In this document: in pieces, positions 19,861 to 32,335 of the stretch | Layout of the letters: the number at the start of each line of letters is the position of its first letter | Numbering within the stretch: position 1 is the first letter of the stretch | From: Planococcus citri | Taxonomy: Eukaryota; Arthropoda; Insecta; Hemiptera; Pseudococcidae | DNA: 64,000 nt | NCBI RefSeq assembly: GCF_950023065.1 | Contig: NC_088680.1 | Location: 38,366,559-38,430,558 of the forward strand | Direction of reading: 5' to 3' | The notes under the pieces: model-generated | Told to the model about the DNA's origin: nothing | Database searches by the model: none | What the model saw: only the letters and a program-made list of their open reading frames with translations | Position numbers and translations under genes: made by a program

Positions 19861-22800
19861 GTTAGGGATCCTGTTTGGCTATAAGAAGCTGAAAAATTTT
19901 CTGGGCAGTCTTGTACTCAAAATAATCTTCCTCGCCAGTTTTTTTTCACAATCCAGGATTTTTTTGATCCTTTTGGAATGGGTCTGAGGGGGAAAAATCA
20001 GAAGATTTGTTCTAAATTCAATGGAGACTTTTATTTTGAGTAGAAAAATCAACAGAAAAATTTATTTAGGTATAGTCTTTGGAGTGTCTGTGAAGGGAAA
20101 GTATAGCCTACCTAACATAATATGTGAGTCCGTATTAATTAAAATAAGTCATGTTTTGACATTTTAGAATTTTTTAGCATTATCACTGTTCAATTTGGCA
20201 ACACTGCACTTTGTCTGAGATACGATAGATTTTTTTTACAAATTCAGCGGACAATTCGTTTCACTCATGTTTTTATCATTTTTGAAGTTTTCTCTAAATT
20301 TCTTCTCATCAGAATAATATGAATAGATTGATGAAAAAAAGCATAAAAAATTGCTTTGCCTGTTATTTCCATCAACATGCGAACTGCTACATTTTGAATA
20401 GATTTATCTGAATATCGTCAGAACAATAATGACACGTTTTATTTTATTTTTTTAAATTTACGAGAAAATACACAATCAATCGAATCAGCAACCGTTTTAT
20501 AATTTCTACTTCATTTTCCTTCCACCCTGATCTACCCGTATCCCCTCTTCTTTACATAGTATTCGAATTACTTTTCTGCGATGCTTTGGCCTGGTGATCG
20601 TATTTATGTGAGCTGAAATAGAAAATGGTATTCGGGTGCTAGGTCTCATTAAAGCGCATACAGAATGAAAATTGCTGGCCTCTTTTTTTCTCCCCTCACC
20701 CAAAGCTCGGTTGCTCGTGTGATGCTGGCTCTCACTTTATGCTCTTTATGTACGAGTATAGTGTGAAGTATATACACACAGTATCTTTACACGAGTGTAA
20801 TATCGGTACAAAACAAATCGCGTATACACCGCGCTAGGTCATTTTACTTCCTTTAATCAACGGCACACTCGGCGAAGCGGCGGTAATTTATTATACGACG
20901 ACACAGACAGAGAAAGCATTAAGTGGAATGGCGCGAGAGTCGCGGCGAAGAGAACGAATCGTATAGTACTATACGCCATATTACTATACGTAAGTTAACC
21001 GTAGTAAATTATTATTGTAAATATTACCAACGCTGCTAAGTTTTTGTTTTATACATTTATGCTAATTGTACGGAAGGGGTCGCTTTTTACATAGTTGTAG
21101 TCGTCGTCGTAGTCGTAGTCGTCTTAATTTGGCCCGTTCCCGGGCGCCGTAATATCGTATGTTATGGCGAAAATATACGTACGCGAGAGCTTTGCTATGG
21201 TAATGGAGCAAATGTATATTAGTTGCCAGGTCGTAATTTCGACGACTGTATGTTAAGGTAGGTCATTGCCGCGTACGCGAAGATGTCGAAAAGCACAGCG
21301 AGAAGGCGGAAAATAAGCTCATAATTGACTGGTTGTATGGTATTTTGGCGCCGGTACGCGAGAGGTAAATGGTCGTTTATTTGCGATTCGAGTCATTTGC
21401 ACTCGTTCGAGGTTGGTTTTTTTCGCCGTTTAAAAAAAAAAAAACAAACGCATTACGCGAAGCTAATTATCGTTGTAAATTCACTTTCTGCGTCACGTTG
21501 CCTTTTTGTCGAATGTCTCGGGAGAGAAATACGAATATTTGCGAGATAAGATTTCGTATATTCTCGATCGACGCGCAAAGGCTATAAGCTCAAGATGAAG
21601 AAGATGCCAAAGCCCTCATCTTAACGAACGCAACGTCGAGCTCAGAAATTGAGCTGAAAAAAAACTCGTTCGTTTCCTTTTTAATCTTCCATTATGAAAA
21701 TTAAACAGCGAAATTGCTTTTTAATGTAATTACCGAGCGCGGAGACAGTGTGGAGTGGTCGAGTCGAGATGTCAAATTCGTTAGAATGAGGTGAATTATC
21801 GAGGATACTTTTGTATCTGGTAATAATATCCGGTTGATAATAAAAATTGAAAAAAAAATGCTCAACTGTAATCTTATGTTGCATGGATTTGTAATAAACT
21901 ACCGGTATCTAATATTTTTAAAATCGATAGAAAATATAAGAAGAGAAAAATTATTATTTCAGAAAAGCGATATAGAGAGATGAAAACACAGCACTCGAAT
22001 GCATAGAAATGAAAATATCAAAGTTAGCTATTGCTACGATCTTAATTTGACATCGTAATTGACAACAGCAAAACACCAAAAAGGACCTTTTTTACTTGAT
22101 TGGTTTCGTATACGCCACCGCAGCCAGTTGGGGGTGAAAAGTGAGTCCAGCCAGCGAGAGAATTTCGATGATTGATGTACTTTTATGCCAATACGTCGTG
22201 TGCTTTATACATAGCTATTAAGCGGATGAATATGCAACGAGATCTTTTCTTAACGAGTCTTCTCCGGCCTTAGATAACTATAACACGAATTGATGGATAA
22301 AAAGGTATTGTCGCGAGCCGAACATTATTTTGGTTTACGAAGTATAGGATATTGAAAAGGGGTACTTTTAATCGCCATCAAAACGAGGAAAAATTATTCG
22401 AACGGGAATAGAACTTTGTCAAACGAGACGTTTTAATACGAAATGTCAACCTTTTTAGTATTCCATTTGCGATTCCAGAGCTTACTTGTTTGTTATTGGA
22501 GTCTCTCTCACTCTACCTTTTTTTTTTCACCCTGTCGAATAATGATGATTGTTCGCGATTCATTGTCAGGTATCTACCAGGAACGGCGTTATTTGGTCAC
22601 GATTTACGTAAATGTGACGTAAGAGGCGTATAAATGGTATAGAAATGAGCGATGGATGGAGGTACGAGGGGAGGTTGATATTGTGGAAATTATAGTGATG
22701 GTTTACGTTAATGGAATTGTTTAATAATTTGGTTCTAATTGAGATTAAACTAAGCGAATGGGTGGTTGGAAAATTGTCATTGGCGATTGCTTATTAATTT

Positions 22801-24607
22801 TAATGGATTATTTCTTCCGGTGATTTTTGTCGTGCGCGTTCAGTTTTTCAAAAAATTGAAGCAAGTTGGTGTTTTAATTTTGAAAATTTAAGCTCTCGAT
22901 CGTTTATAAATTCAGAAAAATCAATTTCACGCATCAAAAATGTTTTTTTTTTTACCTCAGCTGAATTATCAATTTTCCAAAGTTTTTGTCCTCGTTTCAC
23001 TTGGGCCGAAATGGTAGTCTGAACCCGATCCTGATCGCTGACTCCGGCTGATTCCGATTACTTTCAATGAACCTGAACCAAAATAGAACCCGATCCCTTA
23101 AACCCCAAACCTGAATCCGATCCCTGATCCCGATCATTAATCAGGATCTTGCAGGTTCAGAATCAGAATGATTGAAATGAATTGGTTGATGAAAATACCT
23201 AATGAATCTAAAACAATTTTCAGTAAATGTTTCTGAACAGGGTGGGTCATTTTCATATGTTTTTTTTTAAAATTTTTGAGCATCAGGGTCGCACATTAAA
23301 CTCTGATTTTTTTCACGTTTAAATTTCAGAGTCTGGCACAATCAATTGTCCGCCGTCCGCAACCAAAATTATAATCTATGTGGTCAAGTTTTAATTATAA
23401 TATTAGTATATAATCACCCCCCTCCCCTCAGAAAAGTGAAAATAGTTGGAAAAAATACAACAACAAAAAAAGATGTAACTGTGTTTATAAAGAATTTGAG
23501 GTGTTTCCAAAACATAAATATCTAGGCATTATTGGAACAACTGAATACAGTTTTTCGATTTGGGTGGGGGGGGGGGGCTTTTGAAGGTTGGATGATAGTT
23601 TTGAATATAAACCTGAATACGATTTGAAAAATTCAGGAAAAATTTAAAGTATCTGAAAGCTGTGCACATTTTGAAAAAAATGAAATAAAATAGAAAAAGG
23701 CCAGAAGAAAAATTGTAGAATGCAGCAGCACGACCAAAATTTAAATCTTGATTTTTTGTGAATTATTGTAGTGTTGGAAAAATCAAATTTTTCAAAAAAA
23801 AATCAATCACAATCAATAGTTGATTAATTATTGATTTTACTAAAGAAAATCGTTGAAAAATTGATTAATCGATTGATTTGTCAACAATTTTCTGTGCATA
23901 CCTCCTCTAATTTTTTGCAATCAGTAAAAATACTTTTTTTTTTTTTTTAGGTTAAATATGTATCTAAATAGAGCAGAACGCGTAAAAATATAAATTCAAA
24001 CACATTTCCTTGCAAGTTGAGCAATTTTTTTAATACCAATTTTCACTATTTTTTCCATCCATTGCAAGGTATTTTTGAAAAAATAAAAAAATCAATTTGT
24101 TTTGTAAAATAATGAAAAATTAATTTTTTTCGATTATTTTAAACAAATTTATTGAAAATCGCCCTCACTTCAATTCAACACTTCCTCACTTATTTGATAA
24201 ATTGTGATGTATTTTTTCTACTTATTTTATTGATTGATAGGTACGTTTTCCATTAAAAAATTACGTTTTTAAGAATGGCTCATTTTTAAAAATGAAAATT
24301 TACCGGAGAATTAGGGATGGAAAAAGGGAGGGGTGGCAAATTTCCGACTGCCTAGGGGCGCGAAAATGTTAAATCCGGCCCTGTGCCTGGGATTAATGAC
24401 AAATCCTACATGAAAATTTTTATAATTTATTTTGAAAATATTTTGATACTTCACAGATAGACATTTTTGGAGAAAAGTTCCCAAATGTTGGGATCGATAA
24501 TTTCTATTTTAAAAAATTGTTTGTATTGTCGATTTTCACAAGAAAAAATTGGGGGAATCAAAAAATCAAAGATAGAAAAATGGTTCTGAAAATTTTAGTT
24601 TTTATTA
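19861..24607. other. Long non-coding stretch without recognised gene
   Basis: No coding region is supported. The part at 20700-22700 is comparatively CpG-rich with few repeats and looks like host unique sequence, possibly regulatory. It contains a GTC/GTAGTC simple repeat at about 21097-21123. From 22900 rightwards the sequence is A/T-rich and repeat-like: degenerate (CCTGATCC)-type words at about 23020-23160, ATTGATTA words at about 23810-23880, and a poly(G) run near 23570. Confidence 0.45.
21097..21123. repeat. (GTC/GTA)n trinucleotide microsatellite
   Basis: A short interrupted trinucleotide run reads GTAGTCGTCGTCGTAGTCGTAGTCGTC. It lies inside CpG-rich non-coding sequence and not within an open frame that can be supported. 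Confidence 0.7.
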
Positions 24608-25086
24608 CAGGAGGCTCTCGATTATCTGACTCCGAATTATCCGACTTTCGGGTTATCCGGTACAAATTTATCCGACTTCCATTTCGCATTATCCGACTCA
24701 ACAAGGTCGGATAATCCAAAATTTTAAATAAACACCCCAATTTTTGATTTTGAAATGTGTAAAAATATGCAGTATGCAACGTTTTGTATTCTAACGGTAT
24801 TATTTTCCTTGAAATCGACTCAATTTACCTTAAAAAATTATAATTTGAGTCTGTATTTAATTTTCAGTCACATATAAAAGTATATTATTTTTGTTTATTT
24901 GTGGTTTTTTCAATTCATTGTTCCTATTTTGAGCCAAAACTTGATTTTTTGGATGAAAAATTGTCTTCTCAAGCTTATGCACTTCATTTCCACGCAAAAA
25001 ATTTCATTTTGGATTATCCGACTTTTTTGGTATCCGACCCACCTTACCCCCCCCCCCAATTAGGTCGGATAATCGAGAGACTCCTG
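24608..25086. mobile_element. Tigger/pogo-type MITE, 479 bp
   Basis: Terminal inverted repeats read CAGGAGGCTCTCGATTATCT at the left and CAGGAGTCTCTCGATTATCC when the right end is reverse-complemented. The element is flanked by TA on both sides (24606-24607 and 25087-25088). The CTCTCGATTATCCGAC type of end and TA target are characteristic of the pogo/Tigger branch of the Tc1/mariner superfamily. The ATTATCCGAC motif is repeated several times just inside the left end and again inside the right end, where a second motif pair sits near 25013-25045. No transposase is encoded, so movement would need one supplied elsewhere. Confidence 0.85.
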
Positions 25087-25088
25087 TA

Positions 25089-28000
25089 TATTGAATTGTG
25101 TAATTTTGACATTTGGTCATATGATGAGAAATAATTTTGATGAGAATTGTAGCATCTAGTTCGCTTAAACATGTAGTTACATGGTTTTCTTCTCTCTCCA
25201 TACGGTTTTCGTCGTAAATGTATTCATGGAACTTCGTCTATTAACCTCATCTATGACGGTAATAATAATTACCTTGCAAATATGCCCGTATTATCGACCT
25301 AGTTAGACCTCATAAACCTGAAACCGAAACAGGGTGAAATGAGGCAAAGTGCAGGAATAAAGGAAGCGGGCACAAGTTAACAAACGTCTTGCGGCGAACA
25401 GTTCAAATATTTCAGTCGCCTTCGGCTTCGATCATCGTGAAGGCTTAATAAACGTAATTAAGAGATACGTCGTAATTTGTGGCGAAAAAGCTGAGTTGTC
25501 GTGTCGATGACGATGATGGTAAGCGACGCCACGCCGATGTTTTACTCGTATTTTGAGTCAAGCTTTCGGCGTCGTTCGTCGTCGTTGTGCTTCGCGTCTT
25601 AGCTACTACACAGCCTTAATGACGAAATCATAAGGGCTAGTGGTTTACGATGATTTTCGCGAGGGTAGAAAGCGAGACAGAGTGAGAGAGATATTTTACC
25701 GAGACGAGAAATTCAAGCTCACGTACGATGGCTTATATTTATACGGAGGTCGTTAACGAAGCAACGATGACGTCAGCCTTGTTGGCAGTTTCCTTATCGC
25801 AGGTATGAAAGTCGAAGACATTGCCTCAGGTCGTTTTGAAGGTTCGCAAAGGCCGTTTTACTTCACTCATCTCTCACGGATAGGTACTGTGCGACGAAAA
25901 AGAAGCAGACGGTAATCTCAAGTAGTTAATAATGGAGTGAAGGCGTTAGGATTACCGAATTGTATCAATATTCATGAATGTTACCACATCTTCTCTTCTA
26001 CTCTACTTTTAATGTTGTTCGATTTACCACATTACGGGAGGAGGGGGGGTTGCATTTGAGTGTTGTAGTATCTTTTTTTGAAAACTGTGCTACATAATGT
26101 AATCGTGTCTGTCGGTTGATATGTACCTATACAAGAGAAAGAGTAAGAGAGTGTGTGTTGAGATGGAGGTTATAAGAGAGGAGGTAAACAGGTGAATCAG
26201 GAGGGTATTTAACGTAAAGTTTACATTACTTAAACATCCATTAAGCACATTTCTCTCGTATACCAATAAAATAAGAGGACGAGTTGGCGGCGAGAGGTGA
26301 CATTATAATAAGTAGGCTTAATGGTTTGGAATTTGTTTAGCGAGGTGTTAATTTAGTGTACCTCTACAATGAGGCGAGAAGGCAACGAAAACGTGTTGGA
26401 CGCGGTTTTAAAAATTACACAAAAAGTATACGTACAAGAAGCGAGAGAAAGGTAAATTTTAATAAATTTCCAATTTCGATCAACACACCCCGTCTGCGCG
26501 TTCGTTTTAATTATTCCAACTAACGTAAGAAGAACGCTAACGGGGCCTGGTTACGCTTATATAAAAGGCTCGACAAGGCGATAAATTTTTGAAAGCCTGT
26601 TACTTTAGCACCGACATCTAAGCGTTAGTTTTTTCCCTTCACCGCCGCGCATCTCGCTGCCCAAATGTTGGCGCACCTTTAAGATGTTTTAATACCGCTT
26701 CGTCTTGGTTGAACAATAACAAATTAGCCTTAAAATTGTTTATAGGTTTCGATAATCGACGTCGATAAAAAGCCCGTGTTCGTGTACCGAACGAGATACG
26801 TACGCAGAACGGGGGCGGCGTAAGAGCGAAGACTTATCGAAGCTAATTGCTATTTTGGTAATTTCGTGGCCGACTTGAGATTTAATGAGATGAGGGTCCA
26901 AGATGCTATAGGATGCTGTGCGAATACGTACAGGCGGAATTTCGCCGACGAGCGCGATAAATACGACGTCGTAAATATACCAGAGAACGCGAGCTTTTTA
27001 CGAGCCTACGAATAAGATGCGGAAAGGGAGTTCGCACATAGGTCTGTGCGACGCGAAAAGCTTCGACAAACGAGCAAAATGCATTATGCCTGAGTGGGTA
27101 CTTAATTATGTTGTATACAGAATACGCGTTACGTTGTTTCGTTAGTATGTCGTGTTACACATACGTATAGGTCTAGGTACGTACCTACCTACATACTATG
27201 TCTATAGTCTCGCTTTTCTCAAAATTAGAACCCCCGCAAGAATGGTACAAACACCTTCGCTCTCGGCGGGCATATAGCTATGTACGATGCTAAAACGTCC
27301 TCAGAAGGCCAGACGAGATGAACACGATGCTGCAAAATTCACCCTTTTCGCTTCGTCCGCGATGGCAGGGAATTAAACGCCATCCCTCGACATTAAATTA
27401 AGGCGAATTAATGGTTTCTACTTTTAACGCGTGTTTTTTCGACTAGAACAGATTTAACGTTAAGTCGACCATTGTGAGAAAGTTTACTAGTCTTTTGCAT
27501 CTCCTTACCAATGTCTTGCCTCAGTAGATCGCTACGAATTACTGTACACTATGCTCGTGGTGGTACCTAGCTACTTCAAGGCTGGAGAACTTTCACCGTC
27601 ATCGCTCTGCCTTTTTTCCCTGGCCAGACTGACGTGACATGATGGGAACTGGCAACTTTTTCGTCGGTATTTTCTCGCCCGCGTGGATAAAGTGGTCGAA
27701 GATGAAATCTTTTTGTAGCCGAAGCTTTTGCCCGAAATGCCAGCTTGGTGGCTTTCAGGCCAGTGACTGGGATAACTGCGGTCGCGTTAATGTACGCGTA
27801 GTTTATCTAATTTGTTCAACGCTTAATTAATTTACGGGTTTGTAGAGGTTACAGAAGGTCGGAATGTTTTTGTTTTTTTGCAGAGTAAAATGGTGTTTTG
27901 AGCGAGGGAAAATTGATGAACTGAGGTTGAAATTTTCAATATACATAGAAATGCTGCGAAGTGAAAAATCCAAAAAAATATACTTTTCATAAAAATATTT

Positions 28001-28979
28001 TAAAATTAACAATGGAATTAAGGTGTTTATGAAATATGTACATATTTATGGTTCTCATTTGACCAAATCGCACGAATAAATTCTAAATTTGTTTTGCATT
28101 TTGACAGAACTTGAGAATTTTTGAATCATTTTTACGATATTTTGATGATTTTTACGTCGTAGGTATGGTATATCAAAAACTTCTGATTTCGACTAAACTA
28201 AGCTAGTTCGAAAGAATATATTTTAAATTTACGTACCTACCCTGTTGACAAAATTTCAAGCACAAAAGTTCATTTTCGAATACCTATTTAAAGTTTTGGG
28301 AGCCATTTTTGCCATAAGTGAGGAAAATTGCATTTTTGTGCTTATTTTCTTCTTTTTTTTCAATGCTCTAAATCTCAAAATTTGGAATAGGACTACAACT
28401 GAAAACCCGAGAACCTTGCATGTGGCTCATATTTTCATTAGCATTGCTTTTTGAAGACCACTTTTAACATAATCCAGAAGAACGGGGGAATTTTTTGATA
28501 TTATTACTACCTTTTTCAAGTAATCCCCTCCGCATTCGCTTCCTGTACCATTTTTCTTATTTGGCTCAAAAGTAATGTTTGCAATTCAAATGTGACTATA
28601 CCTAAATGAGGCTTTTCCAGGATATGATTGGCTGTTCGCATCAATTTGTGGGATTTTTGGACTGACAAGAAAGATCTCCCAACCCACGGAAAAATTTTTA
28701 AATCAGACTTCAGAGGAACCTAAATTGAAAGAGCTAACAGAAATACATCACCGGGAACAATTTTAATCGCCGAAGTGCATTTCTCTATTTTTGGCGAATT
28801 TTTTAGAATCAAAGGAGTAAAAAGGAGGGAAAAATTCAAAATTTTACCTATTTGACCTAGAGAGCTGAAATTTGGAACCGAGTTACTAATGATTACTGAA
28901 AATAACTTTTGATGTTTTTTTTTTTTGATTTTGGTTTCCAAAGTTCCTTTTTTTTTGAAAAAAATGTTCAAAAATTTTA
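25089..28979. other. Non-coding stretch, CpG-richer host-like DNA then repeats
   Basis: Positions 25200-27830 have the highest sustained CpG content of the window outside elements and no recognisable repeat. They read like unique host intron or intergenic sequence, but no exon with motif support was found. From 27830 onward the sequence turns A/T-rich. The part at about 28740-28910 resembles 40350-40480 (shared words such as GAAATGCATTTTTC / GAAGTGCATTTCTC and AAAATTTTACC), pointing to a dispersed repeat of unknown type. Confidence 0.4.
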
Positions 28980-29680
28980 ATTGTCCAATGAAAGCCTCGC
29001 TTATCGTTTAACTTGTCTAAAAGTCTTATTCTTTGTCAAAAAATACATATGTATTAAAAATTGACGTCTTTTCAGTGAAAATTTAAAAAAAAATTCTCAC
29101 ATTTTTTTTGCAGAAAATTGCTTAAAAATCTTGTTTGTTTACAAAAAGTTGTACAAAATTCTTACTTTTTTAGCAAAAAATTGCGAAAAGAATCACTTTT
29201 ATGCCAATAATTGCCAAAAAGTACTGCTTCTCGTTTTTCACAAACGTTTCTAAAAAGTCTCGATACTTACTACTTGGAATTGCGAAAAAAATTTCATTTT
29301 CTTTCTTAAATTGCCAATGTCGGACTATTTTGCTGTAAAAGTTTCGGTATTTTGCCAAAACTTGCTGAAAAGCCTTGCCTTATTAATAGTCTCGCATTTG
29401 GTTGAAAATAGAAAAAAATCTTGCCATTTATCCCAATTGCCATCAAGTTTCGTTTTTACTGAAAATTAAAATTTTCATGTTTCTGGAAAAAATCTCAACA
29501 AATTTGACTTTTCCTTCAAAAATTTCGAAAAAATCTTGTTTTTTTGTCAAAAAGTTGTGAAGTGGTCTCCTTTTTTTTTGGCAGAAATTGTCAACATATA
29601 TCAGTTTTTCGCTAATATTAATTGTCAAAAAGTCTAGCTTTTTGCTAAAATTGTCAAGATCTCGATTGAGTTTCATCGTC
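28980..29680. repeat. Degenerate minisatellite of AAAAAGTCTTGCTTTTTTGCCAAAAATTG type
   Basis: Short units pairing a (G/T)CAAAAA(T/G)TG half with an AAAAAGTCTT(G/T)C half recur roughly every 40-55 bp through this stretch, each diverged from the next. Similar units occur at about 36260-36720 and 52310-52520 (continuing at 53490-53590 on the other side of an inserted MITE). This is one old dispersed tandem family. The open frames here are by-products. Confidence 0.6.
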
Positions 29681-30926
29681 CGATTTTAATTGGATCGTTT
29701 TATTTTGTTTTTTTTTGTACATTAAATTCAGTTGTGAAGTTTTTTTTTGTTTTTTCCTGTTTTTTTTTTCTGTATGGAATGTTTTGCATAGGTACCTAGA
29801 CCTACCTACTTAATGGTTACCTTTTCAAACTTTTTTTGTTACTGAGGTTACTTTTTTTTGGGGGGGGGGGATTGAGTACCAACCTTTGTATATACTTCAA
29901 CTTTGACTCATGAATCGATTGTTCTAGAGTCTGCAGCCGATTTTTGAAAATTGAAATATTCACGAAATTTCACTTAATGAAGTTAAAAACCTAAATTTAC
30001 TTTAACCCCCCCCCCCCCGTATTTTAACATGCTAAGCTATATACTCGGAGGTGATTTTCAGCTGTTCCGGAGCGTCTGAACATGATATGTTAGTAGGTAT
30101 TTTAGAAGTTTAGAGCAAGTTCATGTGTTTGTATTTTCTTGCTAAAATTGCAACAGAATTTTTCAACAATTTATCTTACTCCCTCCCCCATTCCCTCTTC
30201 AGTGAGGAGTGCATTTAAATGTATCCAACAAGTTCGATTCTCCATTCGCACCTTATTGTCTGCTTTCATCCAGCGAGAACTCAGCAACCTACCTGTGCTA
30301 TTTTAGAAGCAGCACTTCATCGTTTTTTGAAGTGCAACTCGACGTAACTCGTAGACCTGCTCGAGAAGACTTTGTATAATATAGGTACCTAATGGTTCAT
30401 CCGCTTTGATTCGATAAACCTTTGATAAGTTAATAACTTAACACAACGTAAATATAACCCTTGTGCGGTAATCCGTTCTGCGCAGTTTGACCACCTCGTT
30501 TTCACTCCTTCGGGTCACGATAATTAGAAAATAAAGCCAGGTAATACGGTTCCTGACACTGCTGATATCGATATGCCTTTGACGAATTCACGCGTCATTT
30601 GAGAACATTCGCAAGGTACCTACTGGTCAATGAATTGTCATGTGATTGTTTTGAGCTGCGTTGTACAGATATTGATAACGCATTTCGGTAAAGAGCCACC
30701 TACGCCTGGACTGACGTACAATACTTGAAGTAAATATCTCTCTTGGAAAGGATTACATGAAAGCCAAAGTGCTTGGTTAAGTATCTTTGAAGATATAGTG
30801 AATTCCATCTCGAAGAAAGTTCGCATTTCTACGAAACACTTTGCTTTTTGCACAAGACGTCCAGGAACCGCAGACATTTCAGTCAAAGAGTATTAGCCAA
30901 GGTTAAAGCTGCAAGGTTGGTCTGTG
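29681..30926. other. Non-coding stretch
   Basis: Nothing codes here as far as can be seen. It includes a poly(G) run near 29862-29871 and a poly(C) run near 30006-30018, both in AT-rich surroundings. The last part (30300-30900) is less repetitive and host-like. Confidence 0.45.
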
Positions 30927-32335
30927 ACCCGGTAAACACATAGTACGCGATACGCCAGCGAATAGAAGGCGATCATCGTATTGGCAGCCGGCGTATCGCC
31001 GGCGCGAATCGCGTTCGAATCGCCGGCGAAAATGTCCGCTTTTTCCGCAGCGGAATCCGAAGGCGATACGCCGGCGGGAATCGCAGCGATATCGCTGTTG
31101 AAATAGAACGCGATTCGAAGGCGATTCGAAGGCGATAATCGCAATGATGTTTTGCTTTGGTTTTTTTCCTAGTTTCTTCTCCCACATTAGAATCAGAACG
31201 TATTCTTCAATTAATTTTACGAGTAATTTACTTGTTTACATAATTAAAAATCAAGAAAACAAAATAAATAACGAGTAAATTAAGTGAAGAATGCTTTCTG
31301 ATTCTGATGTAGGAAGACAAACTAGGAAATAACAAAAGAAAAAACGATGAAGTACCTATACTTGGGTAAATCACTTCACACAAGAATGCAACAACATCAA
31401 TTGTAATTTATTAAAATAACCAAAAACACAAAAATTGAATTATGGAGATTTAGAATAATTATTCTAAGTCACCATACAAAATCCATTTGAAATCATCAAA
31501 AATTTATCAGAATTCATCACTAAAAAACAGTTCAAAATCACCATGAAAAATTCCAAGCTGAATAAAAAAATTAAATTTGAATCAATACAGTGAATTATTT
31601 TAAAAATCACGAAAAAGTGTCAAAAATTGCTAAAAAAAAATTCATTGGAAATAATCACAAAAAAATTCCAATCTGACTCATCGCCGAAAAATTTATTCTA
31701 TGTACACACCACGAAAAAAAATTGTTCGTTATCACTCCAAAAAAATTAATCAAAATTCAACACCAGAAAACCAATTTGAAATAAACACGAACGAAAAGAT
31801 AAAAAAAAACACAACATTCTGCTCGTTATTGCATGCTTGCGTAAGAACATCTGAATGCTCACTCGATTGAACGCGAAACAAATGCGAAAATCGCATGAAA
31901 AATATTGTAAAAGAACTCTACTAAATTCGCCTTCTATTCGCCGACGAATAGACCGCGGAAATCGCGCTGAAAAAAATGAAAAAGATCGTTGCGAAATTCG
32001 TAGGCGTATCGCCGGCGGATTCAGCAGTGTTTTTTTCAAATTTTTTCAGCGCGATTGTCGCGTTCGATTCGCCGGCGGATAGAACGCGAGTATCGCGTTG
32101 AAAATATCACTGCTGAATCCGCCGGCGATACGCCTACGATTTTCGCAACGAGTTTTTTCATTTTTTTCACTGCGATTTCCGCCGTCTTATTCGCCCGCGA
32201 TACGCCTACGATTTTTGCAACGAGATTTTTCATTTTTTTCACTGCGATTTCTGCCTTCTATTCGCCGGCGAATCGAACGCGATTTTCGCGACCGCGATTT
32301 CCGCCGGCGATTCGCGTTCGGTGTGTTTACCGGGT
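30927..32335. mobile_element. CpG-rich non-autonomous element with subterminal CGCCGGCG palindrome arrays
   Basis: The ends are a 14-bp inverted repeat, ACCCGGTAAACACA at 30927-30940 and its complement at 32322-32335. The trinucleotide TGA lies at both outer edges if the first base is counted outside, a possible 3-bp target duplication. Just inside each end are clusters of the palindrome CGCCGGCG and related words (GAACGCGA, TCGCGTT, GATACGCC(T/G)): about 30945-31140 on the left and 31860-32320 on the right. The middle (31200-31850) is plain A-rich DNA. In the right cluster a segment at 31990-32060 is mirrored at 32070-32150, and a roughly 70-bp unit at 32125-32197 is repeated in tandem to about 32270. 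No credible transposase is present; the overlapping arginine-rich frames are artefacts of GC palindromes. The superfamily is unknown. Confidence 0.7.
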
